Origin: Flavobacterium sp. Root935
Lineage (GTDB): Bacteria; Bacteroidota; Bacteroidia; Flavobacteriales; Flavobacteriaceae
NCBI RefSeq assembly: GCF_001429295.1
Contig: NZ_LMJL01000007.1
Location: 836,708 to 900,707 of the forward strand
Length of the DNA: 64,000 bases
Direction of reading: 5' to 3'
How positions within the stretch are numbered: the stretch's first letter is position 1; each line of letters opens with the position of its first letter. Made by a program: the position numbers and the translations under genes. Shown here piece after piece: positions 17,995-27,108 of the stretch. The notes under the pieces were generated by a model, which was given only the letters and a program-made list of their open reading frames with translations, did no database searches and had not been told where the DNA came from.

Positions 17995-20202
17995 TTACAG
18001 ATTAAAATTAACTCCCAAAACGATGTTTCTTCCAATGTTCGGAATTCCGTCTGTTTTTAATCTAGAAAGGTGTGCAATATATTTTTTATCAAATAAATTG
18101 TTTCCGTTTAAGTTAATGTCAAATGCTGTTTTTCCTAGTTTTACAGTTCCTCCAAAACCTAAATTTACTAAAGTATAACCTTTAGAAGCAGTTTCAAATC
18201 CGCTTACATTATCTTGGCTGAAAGTAGACGAAACATTTAATGAAGCAAAACCTTCGCTTAACCAATCTTTGATATTAAATTCAGTTCTAAGCGTGTTGTT
18301 CCAATTGTTAGCAGGAATTAAAGGCAGATAATCATCATTGTCTTTTTTACCTGTTACAGTTTCAAAACTAGTTTCAAAATGTAACCAATCTAAAGGATGC
18401 GGGTGAAAGTGTAAACCAACTTCGCCTCCAAACAATTTTGCATTATCTTGAACATAAGCAAAAACATCATTATCATCTAAAACGTCTCCAGTTGGAGAGG
18501 TATAAATATAATTGTTTACGTGATTGTAAAATCCGTTAACAAAGAATTCGAAATGTGTGTTTTTGTATTCTAAGTTCAAATCAGTCTGAACGTTTTGTTC
18601 TGTTTTCAAATTAGCATTTCCAATTTCATAACGATTTGTTCCTTCGTGAACACCGTTTGAAGTTAATTCGGCTAAGTTTGGTGCTCTAAAACCAGTTGCC
18701 ACATTTAAACGAAGCGTCAACGGTTCTGCCAGTTTTGTTTTATATCCTAAAGAAGCATTAAAACTGTCAAACGATTTATCTAAAGCTTGAAAATAGCCTT
18801 CTTCGCCTTCAGTTCCGTGAGCAATTGAAGTAATATTTCTGTTATCAAAACGCAATCCGGCTTGAATAACACTATTGTCCCATTCGTAATTCGCAGTTCC
18901 AAAAACGCCAAAATCATTTGTTGTAGCATCTGGAATTAAATATTCTTCACCAGAATTTTTATTGGTTTGATGCATTCCCTGAACTCCAAAAATAGTTTCG
19001 ATTTTTCCGAATTTAGGTAAATGATATTTTGCATTATAGTTGAAAGTATTCAATTTCATATGAAGAGAAGCTTCGTTGCTGTCTTCAAATTCGCTTCTAT
19101 CATTCGCGATATAACCTAAGTCAACGTCTAATTTTGAGTTTTCAAAAAAGATAACATTATTCAAACTCAATAAATGATTAAAAATTCCTTGTCTCGGAAA
19201 TTGAGTGTCTTTGCTTGAAGACTGTTCTGCAATTCCATCTTCTGGAATTCCGATATCTAGTTTGTTGTAATTGTATCTTAAAACACTTGAAAAGCTTGAA
19301 TTGCTGTATCCAATTCCAGTTTTAAAATCAGTTTCATTGTAGCGTGAATTGGTTACGCGGTCGCCATCGGCAATTTTATAATCAGAATGTGTGTTGTAAC
19401 TTCCACGAGCTAAGAATTTCCAATTATCTGTCGAAGTTTTTAATCCGATAGAAGAATTACTTCCCTGCGTATTAGTGAAATATTTTTGACTGAAATTAGC
19501 TTTAAAATCTCCAGCATCAGCAAATTTTTCGGGGTTAAAATATAAAACACCTCCCAAAGCATCAGAACCATATAATAAGGAAGCTGGTCCTTTTATAACC
19601 TCGACACTTTCGATTCCGGCATCATTTAAACCTAAACCATGTTCGTCTCCAAACTGCTGATTTTCGATACGAACGCCTTGAGAATATACTAAAACACGAT
19701 TACCGCTAAGTCCGCGAATTACGGGTTTTCCGATAGAAGTTCCAGTCGAAATCTGAGAAACTCCAGGAATTGTTGCTAAACCTTCAATTAAAGTTGAGGT
19801 GCCTTTTTGCTGTAATGTTTTGATGCTTTCGTGCTCAATTTTCATTACGTTTTGCGATTGCAATTTATTAAAAGGCGTAGAAACAACCACTTCATCCATT
19901 TCTAAAACAGATTCTAAAAGGATAATATCAAGGGTGTTTTCCTTTACTAATTTCGCAATAGTTTGATTCTGATTAGCATATCCAACATAAGAAAAAGCAA
20001 TGCGAAGACTTCCGTTTGGAAGATTTTTTAATTCGTATTTTCCGTTCACATCTGTTGTTGTTCCTTTATGTAATTCAGGTGCGTAAACTGAAACTCCTGG
20101 TAATGGCTGATTTTGAGCATCGGTTACAATACCTGAAACCGAATTTTGAGCAGTAAGAATGCTCGAGAACCCTAAAATAAGGGCAATTATAATTTTTTTC
20201 AT
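17995..20202 (-). CDS. TonB-dependent receptor, possibly for a metal
   Basis: A 735-residue outer-membrane active transporter. The signal peptide ends at about TAQ (residue 19). Residues 20-105 are the carboxypeptidase-like domain of Bacteroidetes receptors (SGIVTDAQNQPLPGVSVYAP). The TonB box and plug follow from about 110 (MDEVVVSTPF ... PGVSQISTGTSIGKPVIRGL), then a 22-strand barrel ending in VLGVNFNL. It is shorter than SusC receptors and has no SusD partner. A barrel segment GLHFHPHPLDWLHFE is His-rich. The upstream gene on the same strand encodes a small secreted His/Cys-rich protein, so uptake of zinc, copper or another metal is a reasonable inference but is not shown. Confidence 0.93.
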   Translation of the reverse strand: MKKIIIALILGFSSILTAQNSVSGIVTDAQNQPLPGVSVYAPELHKGTTTDVNGKYELKNLPNGSLRIAFSYVGYANQNQTIAKLVKENTLDIILLESVLEMDEVVVSTPFNKLQSQNVMKIEHESIKTLQQKGTSTLIEGLATIPGVSQISTGTSIGKPVIRGLSGNRVLVYSQGVRIENQQFGDEHGLGLNDAGIESVEVIKGPASLLYGSDALGGVLYFNPEKFADAGDFKANFSQKYFTNTQGSNSSIGLKTSTDNWKFLARGSYNTHSDYKIADGDRVTNSRYNETDFKTGIGYSNSSFSSVLRYNYNKLDIGIPEDGIAEQSSSKDTQFPRQGIFNHLLSLNNVIFFENSKLDVDLGYIANDRSEFEDSNEASLHMKLNTFNYNAKYHLPKFGKIETIFGVQGMHQTNKNSGEEYLIPDATTNDFGVFGTANYEWDNSVIQAGLRFDNRNITSIAHGTEGEEGYFQALDKSFDSFNASLGYKTKLAEPLTLRLNVATGFRAPNLAELTSNGVHEGTNRYEIGNANLKTEQNVQTDLNLEYKNTHFEFFVNGFYNHVNNYIYTSPTGDVLDDNDVFAYVQDNAKLFGGEVGLHFHPHPLDWLHFETSFETVTGKKDNDDYLPLIPANNWNNTLRTEFNIKDWLSEGFASLNVSSTFSQDNVSGFETASKGYTLVNLGFGGTVKLGKTAFDINLNGNNLFDKKYIAHLSRLKTDGIPNIGRNIVLGVNFNL

Positions 20203-20367
20203 TTGAAAATGATGCTATAGTTAAATTGATTTTTCCTTTTTGAATGAAAACCAAAACAAGCAGCAAAGCATTCTGATCCTAATTAAAAATAAGTTAGGAT
20301 TAGGAAACTCAACGCAGTTTCAATTTAAAATAAAAAGAAAATGTGATTTTTTTAGAAACCGAAAAAT

Positions 20368-20730
20368 TTAAGAAACTACAGCAAAAGGAGGTCCGCGCAA
20401 TAAGTAGGCACTTGTGGAAACAGAAAAAATCTTTTCTGACAGCGGAAAGAAATAAGGAATATCGCTGTTGAAATAATAAAACTGAAAAGAGAAATCTTGC
20501 GGAACTACAAACGATTCAAACGCAAAATTACAAACAAAACAAACTTCATAATTATGATGCTGGTGCGTTATTTCTCCGCTGGGATCATTGTACTTATGAT
20601 GACACTGCTTTTCTAAAAGCTGTTTTGCAATATGCTCATAACTGTGTATCGACTGAAACAATATCGAGAACAATATTGTTACAGCAAAAGATAAACTTAA
20701 TATGAGCTGTTTTTTCTTCATTTCCTGCAA
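20368..20730 (-). CDS. Small exported His/Cys-rich protein upstream of the TonB receptor
   Basis: A protein of 120 residues (117 if the second Met, at 20721, is used). An N-terminal hydrophobic segment (LILSLSFAVTILFSILFQ) is a signal peptide or anchor. The following stretch is unusual: KQCHHKYNDP, then THQHHNYEVCFVCNFAF, giving six His and three Cys within 35 residues, with a CFVC pair, as expected of a metal-binding site. It ends in LLRGPPFAVVS. No named family is recognised with certainty. It precedes the TonB receptor by about 165 bases in the same direction, suggesting a shared metal-related job. A box TACCTTTG overlaps the first start codon, which would favour the second start if it is real. 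Confidence 0.72.
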   Translation of the reverse strand: MQEMKKKQLILSLSFAVTILFSILFQSIHSYEHIAKQLLEKQCHHKYNDPSGEITHQHHNYEVCFVCNFAFESFVVPQDFSFQFYYFNSDIPYFFPLSEKIFSVSTSAYLLRGPPFAVVS

Positions 20731-20871
20731 AGGTATAAAAGATAAAAAGAAAATTCATTTATTTTTTGCTTATCCCTATTGATTTATTGCAAAAAACGCA
20801 GCAATTAATTTTAATCTCCAACAAAAAGAGAATATTTATATTTCTTATCGTTACTAGAAAAAGCAATATGT

Positions 20872-20879
20872 TATATTTG
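20872..20879 (+). promoter_or_regulatory. -7-like box of the PorT-like gene
   Basis: TATATTTG fits TAnnTTTG and lies 66 bases before the start at 20945. No TTG is found at the usual spacing. Confidence 0.4.
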
Positions 20880-20944
20880 TATATGAAATAAATAGACGCA
20901 GAAGAGCGTTTATTTTTAAAACCTCTTTAAAACCAAACCACGAT

Positions 20945-21649
20945 ATGCGAATTATTTTTAGCTGCTTGTTTTTACTCACTTTTTTTAGCTCTTTTGCACA
21001 GGAAGAAGTTAAACCTGAAGTAAAACCAGTAATCAAAATTGATTCTTTATATCGAGAAGATCAGTTTTTCTTTTCGGTTACCTATAACATGTTTACAGAT
21101 ATTCCTGATAAGTTTAAACAGAATAAATTTTCTTTGGGACTTTCTGGAGGTTTTCTGCGCGATATGCCGGTTAACAAATCAAGAACAGTATCAATTGCTG
21201 CCGGTTTAGGATTAAGCTATCAAAATTATTATCAAAATCTAACCATTTTTCAAGATGGATCAGGTGCAATTGCTTATGGGGTAAATGATTACGGAGAATT
21301 TGTTTCAAATCGTTATAAACAATATTCTGTAGATCTTCCGATAGAATTTAGATGGAGAAATTCAACTTATGAAAGCACTAAATTCTGGCGTATTTATGGC
21401 GGTGTAAAATTGAGTTATGTTTTTTCGAGTGCATCAATTTTGGATGATGGAGAGAAAACCTATAAAATCAATAATAATCCCGATATCAACAAATTTCAAT
21501 ACGGACCTTATCTTGCCGCGGGATATAATACCTGGAACATATATATTTACTACGGTTTAAATCCGTTGTTTAATTCTGCAACTACTGGGGCTGGCGAAAA
21601 AATCAATTTGAAAACTTTAAATGCTGGATTGATCTTTTATATTTTATAA
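20945..21649 (+). CDS. PorT-like outer-membrane beta-barrel protein
   Basis: A 234-residue secreted barrel. The signal peptide is MRIIFSCLFLLTFFSSFAQ. Mature strands include FSLGLSGGFLRDMP, VSIAAGLGLSYQNYYQNL and FWRIYGGVKLSYVF, ending in TLNAGLIFYIL. This layout and the DSLYREDQFFFSVTYN start match the PorT/porin family of Bacteroidetes. It is not clearly the PorT needed for type IX secretion, so no symbol is given. Its last six bases overlap the 3' end of the convergent membrane-protein gene at 21644. Confidence 0.83.
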   Translation: MRIIFSCLFLLTFFSSFAQEEVKPEVKPVIKIDSLYREDQFFFSVTYNMFTDIPDKFKQNKFSLGLSGGFLRDMPVNKSRTVSIAAGLGLSYQNYYQNLTIFQDGSGAIAYGVNDYGEFVSNRYKQYSVDLPIEFRWRNSTYESTKFWRIYGGVKLSYVFSSASILDDGEKTYKINNNPDINKFQYGPYLAAGYNTWNIYIYYGLNPLFNSATTGAGEKINLKTLNAGLIFYIL

Positions 21650-22276
21650 CCACAGGTATAAAAATAAAAGCTGGGGCATAATTCCAATAAATAATCCAAT
21701 TAATATTTCTCTTGATGTATGTGCATTCATCTCTAAACGGGATGAAGCCACAACTCCAGATAATAAAATAAGCAAAGCCGGCCAATATGGATTATGCATT
21801 TGCAGGTGAATGTTTAAGCCAATTACAAAAATGGCAAAGCCACAAATAGCAACCATATGTAAACTTGCCTTTACTTTAAATAGTGTACTTACTAAAGCCA
21901 AAATTGTACTAAACAAGGCTCCCAGAAAAAAGAAATGAAGTTCAGGATAACGAATAATAACTATACTTCGTTTTACCAGTAAAATATACAAAAAGCACTG
22001 TAAAATTAGCGGAATGGTGCGTTCTGAAGTCTGGCTCAGCATGATCGATTTTACATGTCCAGTTGATCGCAGCAGTAAATAAAATAAAACAGGAACAACC
22101 ACATTAATCACCAAAATCTGGATTAAAACAAAATATTTTTCCTGTGTGCTAAAAATGTCTCCTTTATAGAATAAATAAAACAATGTTGCATACAACGATA
22201 TAAAAATGGGGTGTAATATATAGGAGAAAATAGGAAGTAACTTTTTCAAAACGCTCAAATTTGTGGTAATAAACAA
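21644..22276 (-). CDS. PAP2-like polytopic membrane protein
   Basis: A 210-residue inner-membrane protein with about six hydrophobic helices. Near the C-terminus SSRLEMNAHTSREILIG resembles the third phosphatase motif of the PAP2 family (SRxxxxxHxxxD), with Glu in place of the final Asp. KASLHMVAICG may correspond to the second motif (SxxH). The first motif, KxxxxxxRP, is not obvious, so activity is doubtful. In Bacteroidetes such proteins are often found beside murF-alr. A role in lipid-phosphate or undecaprenyl-phosphate chemistry is only an inference. It is convergent with the barrel gene and divergent from murF-alr. Confidence 0.7.
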   Translation of the reverse strand: MFITTNLSVLKKLLPIFSYILHPIFISLYATLFYLFYKGDIFSTQEKYFVLIQILVINVVVPVLFYLLLRSTGHVKSIMLSQTSERTIPLILQCFLYILLVKRSIVIIRYPELHFFFLGALFSTILALVSTLFKVKASLHMVAICGFAIFVIGLNIHLQMHNPYWPALLILLSGVVASSRLEMNAHTSREILIGLFIGIMPQLLFLYLWL

Positions 22277-22355
22277 ATATACAGAAATATAAATAGCGAA
22301 GCTAAAACGCTTTATTTTTTAAGAAAATCACAACTCTTTTCTATCTTTAATATCT

Positions 22356-22363
22356 TAATTTTG
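22356..22363 (+). promoter_or_regulatory. -7-like box of the murF-alr gene
   Basis: TAATTTTG fits TAnnTTTG and stands 18 bases before the start codon at 22382. The -33 box is not clear. Confidence 0.4.
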
Positions 22364-22381
22364 AAAAAAAGATTTTCCTAA

Positions 22382-24850
22382 ATGAGCCTAAATTTAAAAA
22401 GCCTAGTTTCAGTTCTTAATGCCAAATGGATTGGCTCTGATGAATCTATTTCTATAGATCATATTTCGATTGACAGCCGTTCACTCCAAAACGGACCTCA
22501 GACATTATTTTTTGCCTTGGCCGGCATAAACAATGATGCTCATTTATTTATTCCCGATTTAATAGAAAAAGGAGTGCAGAACTTTGTTGTGCAATATATT
22601 CCCAATAATTATTCTGGAAAAGCTAATTTTTTGGTTGTTGAAAATACGCTGGAAGCATTACAGAAATTTGCAGCATATTATAGAAATCTTTTTCATTTTC
22701 CAGTTATTGGATTAACGGGAAGTAACGGAAAAACGATAGTAAAAGAATGGCTTAACTTTTTACTAAGCCCAGAATACAATATTATCAGAAGTCCAAAAAG
22801 TTACAATTCGCAGGTTGGTGTGCCGCTTTCGGTAATTGCCATTAACGAAAAACACAATCTCGGAATTTTTGAAGCTGGAATTTCTACGGTTAACGAAATG
22901 GTTAATCTCGAAAAAATCATTAAACCTACAATTGGCGTGCTCACAAATATTGGAAGCGCACACGATGAAGGCTTTTTAAATTTAGTGCAAAAGATTGATG
23001 AAAAATTGCTTTTATTTAAAGACTGCCCAGTTATTATTTATCAAAAAAATGAAGTTGTAGATTCTTGTTTGACACAATTTGCAGCCGAATATATGCTTCA
23101 TCCTCGAAAACTTTTTTCATGGAGTTTTACCGATAAAACTGCTGATGTTTTTATTCTGAAAAAAGAAAGTAAAAACGATCACACCCAGATTCAATATCAA
23201 TATCAAAATGAAATTTTTGATTTAGAAATTCCGTTCAGTGATTCGGCTTCTGTAGAAAACAGTATTTCTTGTTTATTGGTTTTATTGCATTTTAACTATG
23301 ATCAGGCAGCGATTCAAAATCGAATCCAGATGCTTTATCCCGTTCGAATGCGCCTTGAAGTTAAGAATGGAATTAACAATTGCAGTATAATAGATGATAG
23401 TTACAGCTCCGATTTTCAATCGCTTAAAATCGCTTTAGATTTCTTGGAAAGCCAAAAAAAGAATGCTGCTAAAACAGTTATTTTGTCGGATATTTTTCAA
23501 AGCGGATTTTCAAATGAAGAGTTATACTCAAAAGTTGCAGACTTAATCGCTTCTAATAAAATAAACCGTATAATTGGAATTGGAGAAACGATTAGTGCTT
23601 TCGCCTCAAAATTTTCAAATATTACTATTTTTCCAACTAAAAATGATTTTATCCAGGCCATTGAAAGTTTAAATTTTGCCAATGAAACCATTTTAATAAA
23701 AGGAGCAAGGTCGTTTCATTTTGAAGAAATTGTTTCAATGCTTGAAGAGAAAACACACGAAACAGTTCTTGAAATTAATCTCGATGCAATCAGCCATAAC
23801 TTTAATTACTACAAATCGAAACTGGCACCAAATGTGAAAATGATGGTAATGGTTAAGGCTTTTGGTTATGGAAACGGAGGTTTGGAAATCGCTAAATTAT
23901 TAGAACATCATAAAGTAGATTATTTAGGTGTGGCTTTCGCCGATGAAGGGATTTTGTTGAAAAACGGCGGCATCAAACTACCTATTATGGTTTTAAATCC
24001 AGAATCGACAAGTTTTCCCTCTATTATACAATATCAGTTAGAACCTGAAATTTACAGCATAAAAGGGTTGAATGCCTTTTTGAAAATTGCCCGCGAAAAG
24101 AATCTAAAAGATTTTCCGATTCATATTAAAATTGATACTGGAATGCATCGTTTAGGTTTTGAAGACAATACGATCGACGAATTGATCGCTACTTTAAAAG
24201 GAAATTCAACAGTTCGTGTTCAAAGTGTTCTATCGCATTTGGCAACAAGCGATGAACCAAAACATTATGCATTTGTAAACCAACAAATCAACTTATTTGA
24301 TAGACTGTCGTCAAAATTAATAAGCGAATTAAATATCAATCCGATTCGTCATATTTTAAACACTTCTGGAATTAGTAATTTCCCGAATGCGCAATACAAT
24401 ATGGTACGTTTAGGAATTGGTTTGTATGGAGTTTCCAACGATCCATTAGAACAAAAATATTTGGAAAATGTTGGAACCTTAAAATCGATTATTTCGCAGG
24501 TTCGAACTATTCCCGCTGGAGACAGCGTGGGTTACGGACGCCGTTTTATGGCCGAAAAAGAAACTAAAATTGCTACAATTCCAATTGGTTATGCGGACGG
24601 AATTGCCAGATTGTGGGGAAATGAAGTTGGTTTTGTTGTCATAAAAAATCAAAAAGCACCAATTGTTGGAAGTATCTGTATGGATATGCTGATGGTAAAC
24701 GTAACCGAAATAGATTGTAAAGAAGGCGATTCTGTAATTATTTTCGGCGAAAGCCCAACCGTTATTGAAATGGCAGCAGCTTTAAAAACAATTCCGTACG
24801 AGATTATGACGAGTATTTCACAGCGCGTAAAACGGGTATTTTTCCGATAA
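22382..24850 (+). CDS. murF-alr: Bifunctional UDP-MurNAc-tripeptide:D-Ala-D-Ala ligase / alanine racemase
   Basis: A fusion of two peptidoglycan enzymes in 822 residues. Residues 1 to about 450 are the Mur ligase MurF: the ATP loop is TGSNGKT (112-118) and SYNSQVGVPLSV is the conserved Mur motif. From about 458 the protein is a PLP alanine racemase: Lys492 in VKAFGYGNGG binds PLP, and RLGIGLYG and DSVGYGRRF are family motifs. The racemase makes the D-Ala that is joined and then attached by the ligase, so the fusion links supply and use. This architecture is established in Bacteroidetes. The order murF-alr, mscL, asd is on one strand, though each of the last two appears to have its own control. 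Confidence 0.97.
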   Translation: MSLNLKSLVSVLNAKWIGSDESISIDHISIDSRSLQNGPQTLFFALAGINNDAHLFIPDLIEKGVQNFVVQYIPNNYSGKANFLVVENTLEALQKFAAYYRNLFHFPVIGLTGSNGKTIVKEWLNFLLSPEYNIIRSPKSYNSQVGVPLSVIAINEKHNLGIFEAGISTVNEMVNLEKIIKPTIGVLTNIGSAHDEGFLNLVQKIDEKLLLFKDCPVIIYQKNEVVDSCLTQFAAEYMLHPRKLFSWSFTDKTADVFILKKESKNDHTQIQYQYQNEIFDLEIPFSDSASVENSISCLLVLLHFNYDQAAIQNRIQMLYPVRMRLEVKNGINNCSIIDDSYSSDFQSLKIALDFLESQKKNAAKTVILSDIFQSGFSNEELYSKVADLIASNKINRIIGIGETISAFASKFSNITIFPTKNDFIQAIESLNFANETILIKGARSFHFEEIVSMLEEKTHETVLEINLDAISHNFNYYKSKLAPNVKMMVMVKAFGYGNGGLEIAKLLEHHKVDYLGVAFADEGILLKNGGIKLPIMVLNPESTSFPSIIQYQLEPEIYSIKGLNAFLKIAREKNLKDFPIHIKIDTGMHRLGFEDNTIDELIATLKGNSTVRVQSVLSHLATSDEPKHYAFVNQQINLFDRLSSKLISELNINPIRHILNTSGISNFPNAQYNMVRLGIGLYGVSNDPLEQKYLENVGTLKSIISQVRTIPAGDSVGYGRRFMAEKETKIATIPIGYADGIARLWGNEVGFVVIKNQKAPIVGSICMDMLMVNVTEIDCKEGDSVIIFGESPTVIEMAAALKTIPYEIMTSISQRVKRVFFR

Positions 24851-24918
24851 TCTTAAAAACTTTCAATAAAATTCCGTATTTTCGATATTCACTTATTATA
24901 AACACAAACACGTTAGAT

Positions 24919-25302
24919 ATGGGATTTTTTTCAGAATTTAAGGCATTTGCAATGAAAGGCAACGTAGTTGATCTTGCTGTTGCAGTAATTATTGGAGCGG
25001 CTTTTGGTAAAATTGTAAGTTCATTTATCGAAGATGTAATTACTCCTTTGGTATTAAAACCTGCTTTAGATGCAGCTCATTTGTCAAAAATAGAAGATTT
25101 AACAGCTTTTGGTGGCGTTAAGTACGGTTTGTTTCTTTCGGCAGTAATTAACTTTATTATTGTGGCTTTTGTTTTATTTCTGATAATTAAAGGATTAAAC
25201 AGTCTTAAAAAGAAAGAAGAACCAGCTCCAAATCAACCTGCAGCACCAACTCAGGAAGAATTACTTACTCAAATTAGAGATTTGTTGAAAAACAAACAAT
25301 AA
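24919..25302 (+). CDS. mscL: Large-conductance mechanosensitive channel
   Basis: A 127-residue homopentameric inner-membrane channel that opens under membrane tension to release solutes during osmotic downshock. The N-terminal amphipathic helix (MGFFSEFKAFAMKGN) leads into TM1 with the pore-lining VVDLAVAVIIGAAFGKIVSSF region. TM2 is FLSAVINFIIVAFVLFLIIKG, and a charged C-terminal helix bundle ends the protein. Length is close to the family's 130-140. It starts 69 bases after murF-alr and ends at a strong terminator. Confidence 0.96.
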   Translation: MGFFSEFKAFAMKGNVVDLAVAVIIGAAFGKIVSSFIEDVITPLVLKPALDAAHLSKIEDLTAFGGVKYGLFLSAVINFIIVAFVLFLIIKGLNSLKKKEEPAPNQPAAPTQEELLTQIRDLLKNKQ

Positions 25303-25330
25303 GATATAATACCGCTACACTAAGTCTAAC

Positions 25331-25359
25331 TTAACCGCCTTCTAAAGAGGCGGTTTTTT
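25331..25359 (+). terminator. Intrinsic terminator of mscL
   Basis: AACCGCCT (25332-25339) pairs with AGGCGGTT (25347-25354), followed by a T7 run. Confidence 0.92.
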
Positions 25360-25406
25360 TACAAAATGTTTATTTTGTAACATTTTGTTATTTTTTGTGA
25401 ATCACC

Positions 25407-25436
25407 TTGTTTAGACTTTTATTATACTTATTTTTG
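25407..25436 (+). promoter_or_regulatory. Promoter of asd
   Basis: TTG at 25407-25409, a 19-base spacer and TATTTTTG at 25429-25436 match the Bacteroidetes consensus. Transcription should begin near 25443. This argues against the upstream start at 25448 and for the start at 25478. Confidence 0.75.
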
Positions 25437-25477
25437 TCCTATAAAATTTGATTATTGAATTATTTAAAAATATAAAA

Positions 25478-26467
25478 ATGAGAATTGCAGTTGTAGGTGC
25501 TACCGGAATGGTTGGCGAAGTAATGCTTAAAGTTTTAGCGGAAAGAAATTTTCCGGTTACAGAATTAATTCCTGTTGCTTCTGAAAGATCAGTAGGAAAA
25601 GAAATTGAATATAAAGGAACCAAATATAAAGTAGTAGGCTTACAAACAGCTGTTGATATGAAAGCGGATATCGCTGTTTTTTCTGCAGGTGGAGATACTT
25701 CATTAGAATGGGCTCCTAAATTTGCTGCAGCAGGAACAACTGTTATCGACAACTCATCTGCTTGGAGAATGGATCCTACTAAAAAATTGGTAGTTCCAGA
25801 AATCAATGCTTCTGTATTGACAAAAGAAGATAAAATTATTGCAAACCCAAACTGCTCTACTATTCAAATGGTATTGGCTTTGGCTCCACTGCACAAAAAA
25901 TACAACATTAAAAGAATCATTGTTTCTACTTACCAATCGATCACTGGAACTGGTGTAAAAGCGGTAAAACAACTAGAAAATGAGTACGCAGGAATTCAAG
26001 GTGATATGGCTTACAAATATCCAATTCACAGAAACGCGATTCCACACTGTGATAGTTTTGAAGAAAACGGATACACTAAAGAAGAAATGAAATTAGTTCG
26101 CGAAACTCAAAAAATTCTAGGTGATAATACGATTAGAGTTACAGCTACTGCAGTTCGTGTGCCAGTTGTAGGCGGACATAGCGAAGCGGTAAACGTTGAG
26201 TTTACAAATGACTTTGATGTAAATGAAGTTCGCGAAATCCTACACCATACAGATGGAGTAGTGGTTCAGGATAATTTAGATACCTTTACTTACCCAATGC
26301 CATTATATGCAGAAGGTAAAAATGATGTTTTTGTTGGAAGAATCCGTCGTGACGAAAGCCAGCCAAATACATTAAACATGTGGATCGTTGCTGACAACTT
26401 AAGAAAAGGCGCTGCAACAAACACGATTCAAATCGCTGAATATTTAATTCAAGCAGGTTTGGTATAA
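25478..26467 (+). CDS. asd: Aspartate-semialdehyde dehydrogenase
   Basis: Reduces L-aspartyl-4-phosphate to aspartate semialdehyde with NADPH, the branch point to diaminopimelate/lysine, threonine and methionine. From the chosen start the protein is 329 residues, beginning MRIAVVGATGMVGEVML, the Rossmann motif at the very N-terminus as usual. An in-frame ATG 10 codons upstream (25448) would add residues not seen in the family and lies only a few bases from the predicted transcript start. The catalytic Cys is in NPNCSTIQMV, and PVVGGHSEAVNVEF carries the substrate-binding region. The gene is monocistronic, between its own promoter and terminator. Confidence 0.96.
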   Translation: MRIAVVGATGMVGEVMLKVLAERNFPVTELIPVASERSVGKEIEYKGTKYKVVGLQTAVDMKADIAVFSAGGDTSLEWAPKFAAAGTTVIDNSSAWRMDPTKKLVVPEINASVLTKEDKIIANPNCSTIQMVLALAPLHKKYNIKRIIVSTYQSITGTGVKAVKQLENEYAGIQGDMAYKYPIHRNAIPHCDSFEENGYTKEEMKLVRETQKILGDNTIRVTATAVRVPVVGGHSEAVNVEFTNDFDVNEVREILHHTDGVVVQDNLDTFTYPMPLYAEGKNDVFVGRIRRDESQPNTLNMWIVADNLRKGAATNTIQIAEYLIQAGLV

Positions 26468-26498
26468 TCTGAGAGATTAAAGAAAATTGTTATAAAGA

Positions 26499-26536
26499 GA
26501 AAGCCGTAATTGCAAGATTGTAATTACGGCTTTTTT
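26499..26536 (+). terminator. Intrinsic terminator of asd
   Basis: AAAGCCGTAATT (26500-26511) pairs with AATTACGGCTTT (26522-26533) and leads into six T residues. Nearly the same hairpin recurs after the next gene. Confidence 0.92.
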
Positions 26537-26557
26537 GAATTCTATAGGATTGTTTTT

Positions 26558-26587
26558 TTGTTATCTAGTGTTTAAAAATTACTTTTG
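26558..26587 (+). promoter_or_regulatory. Promoter of the SMI1/KNR4-type gene
   Basis: TTG at 26558-26560, 19-base spacer and TACTTTTG at 26580-26587 match the Bacteroidetes consensus. The predicted transcript start is near 26594, 17 bases before the ATG. Confidence 0.75.
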
Positions 26588-26610
26588 TAAATAGAGTTAA
26601 ATTAAGTTTT

Positions 26611-27009
26611 ATGGCATTTCCAGTCGATCTAAAATATATAATTGAAACGGAAGAAGAATTAGGCGTAAGCTTTCCTACTTTATTCAAAGAAAAAATGACA
26701 GCAGAAAATGGAGGTGAAGCTATAACCGAAAACGATAATTGGAATCTTTACCCGTTTTTTGATAAGAGCGATAAGAAGAGAATAAGCAGAACTTGCAATC
26801 ATATTGTTTTAGAAACCAAACAAGCTAGAGAATGGGATAATTTTCCGTTAAATGCAATTGCTATTGCAGGAAACGGCTGTGGTGATTACTTAATTCTTAT
26901 TTCTTTAGATAACAATAAAAAATTAAGTGAACATATTTATCTGTGGCATCATGAAACTGGAGATTATGAACAAGTTGCAGAAGATATAAAAGGATTAATT
27001 GAATCGTAG
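26611..27009 (+). CDS. SMI1/KNR4 (SUKH) family protein
   Basis: A 132-residue single-domain protein. The start DLKYIIETEEELGVSFPTLFKEKMTAENGG is the characteristic SUKH opening (helix, then LPxxYKxFL-like segment, then NGG). The middle strand FPLNAIAIAGNGCGDYLILI fits the family motif ending in GD.L. The SUKH family is best known for immunity proteins that neutralise toxins of contact-dependent or type VI systems. No toxin gene is adjacent, so this may be an orphan immunity gene or a housekeeping member. It is a self-contained cassette with its own promoter and terminator, and both flanking terminators share the same stem. Confidence 0.88.
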   Translation: MAFPVDLKYIIETEEELGVSFPTLFKEKMTAENGGEAITENDNWNLYPFFDKSDKKRISRTCNHIVLETKQAREWDNFPLNAIAIAGNGCGDYLILISLDNNKKLSEHIYLWHHETGDYEQVAEDIKGLIES

Positions 27010-27049
27010 TCAGCTATTTAAATTTGTTTAATAAAAAATATTATAAAGA

Positions 27050-27086
27050 AAAAGCCGTAATTACATTCTTGTAATTACGGCTTTTC
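27050..27086 (+). terminator. Bidirectional terminator between the SUKH gene and the lipoprotein pair
   Basis: AAAGCCGTAATTA (27051-27063) pairs with TAATTACGGCTTTT (27072-27085). The stem is the same as at 26500-26533, with a different loop. A-run and T-run flanks allow use from both sides. Confidence 0.88.
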
Positions 27087-27108
27087 TGATTTTAATTAAA
27101 GTTGAAAA

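Noticed and set aside
20728..20735. Promoter box TACCTTTG of the His/Cys-rich protein gene
   Set aside because: It overlaps the first start codon and lacks a -33 box; only mentioned as a reason to consider the second start.
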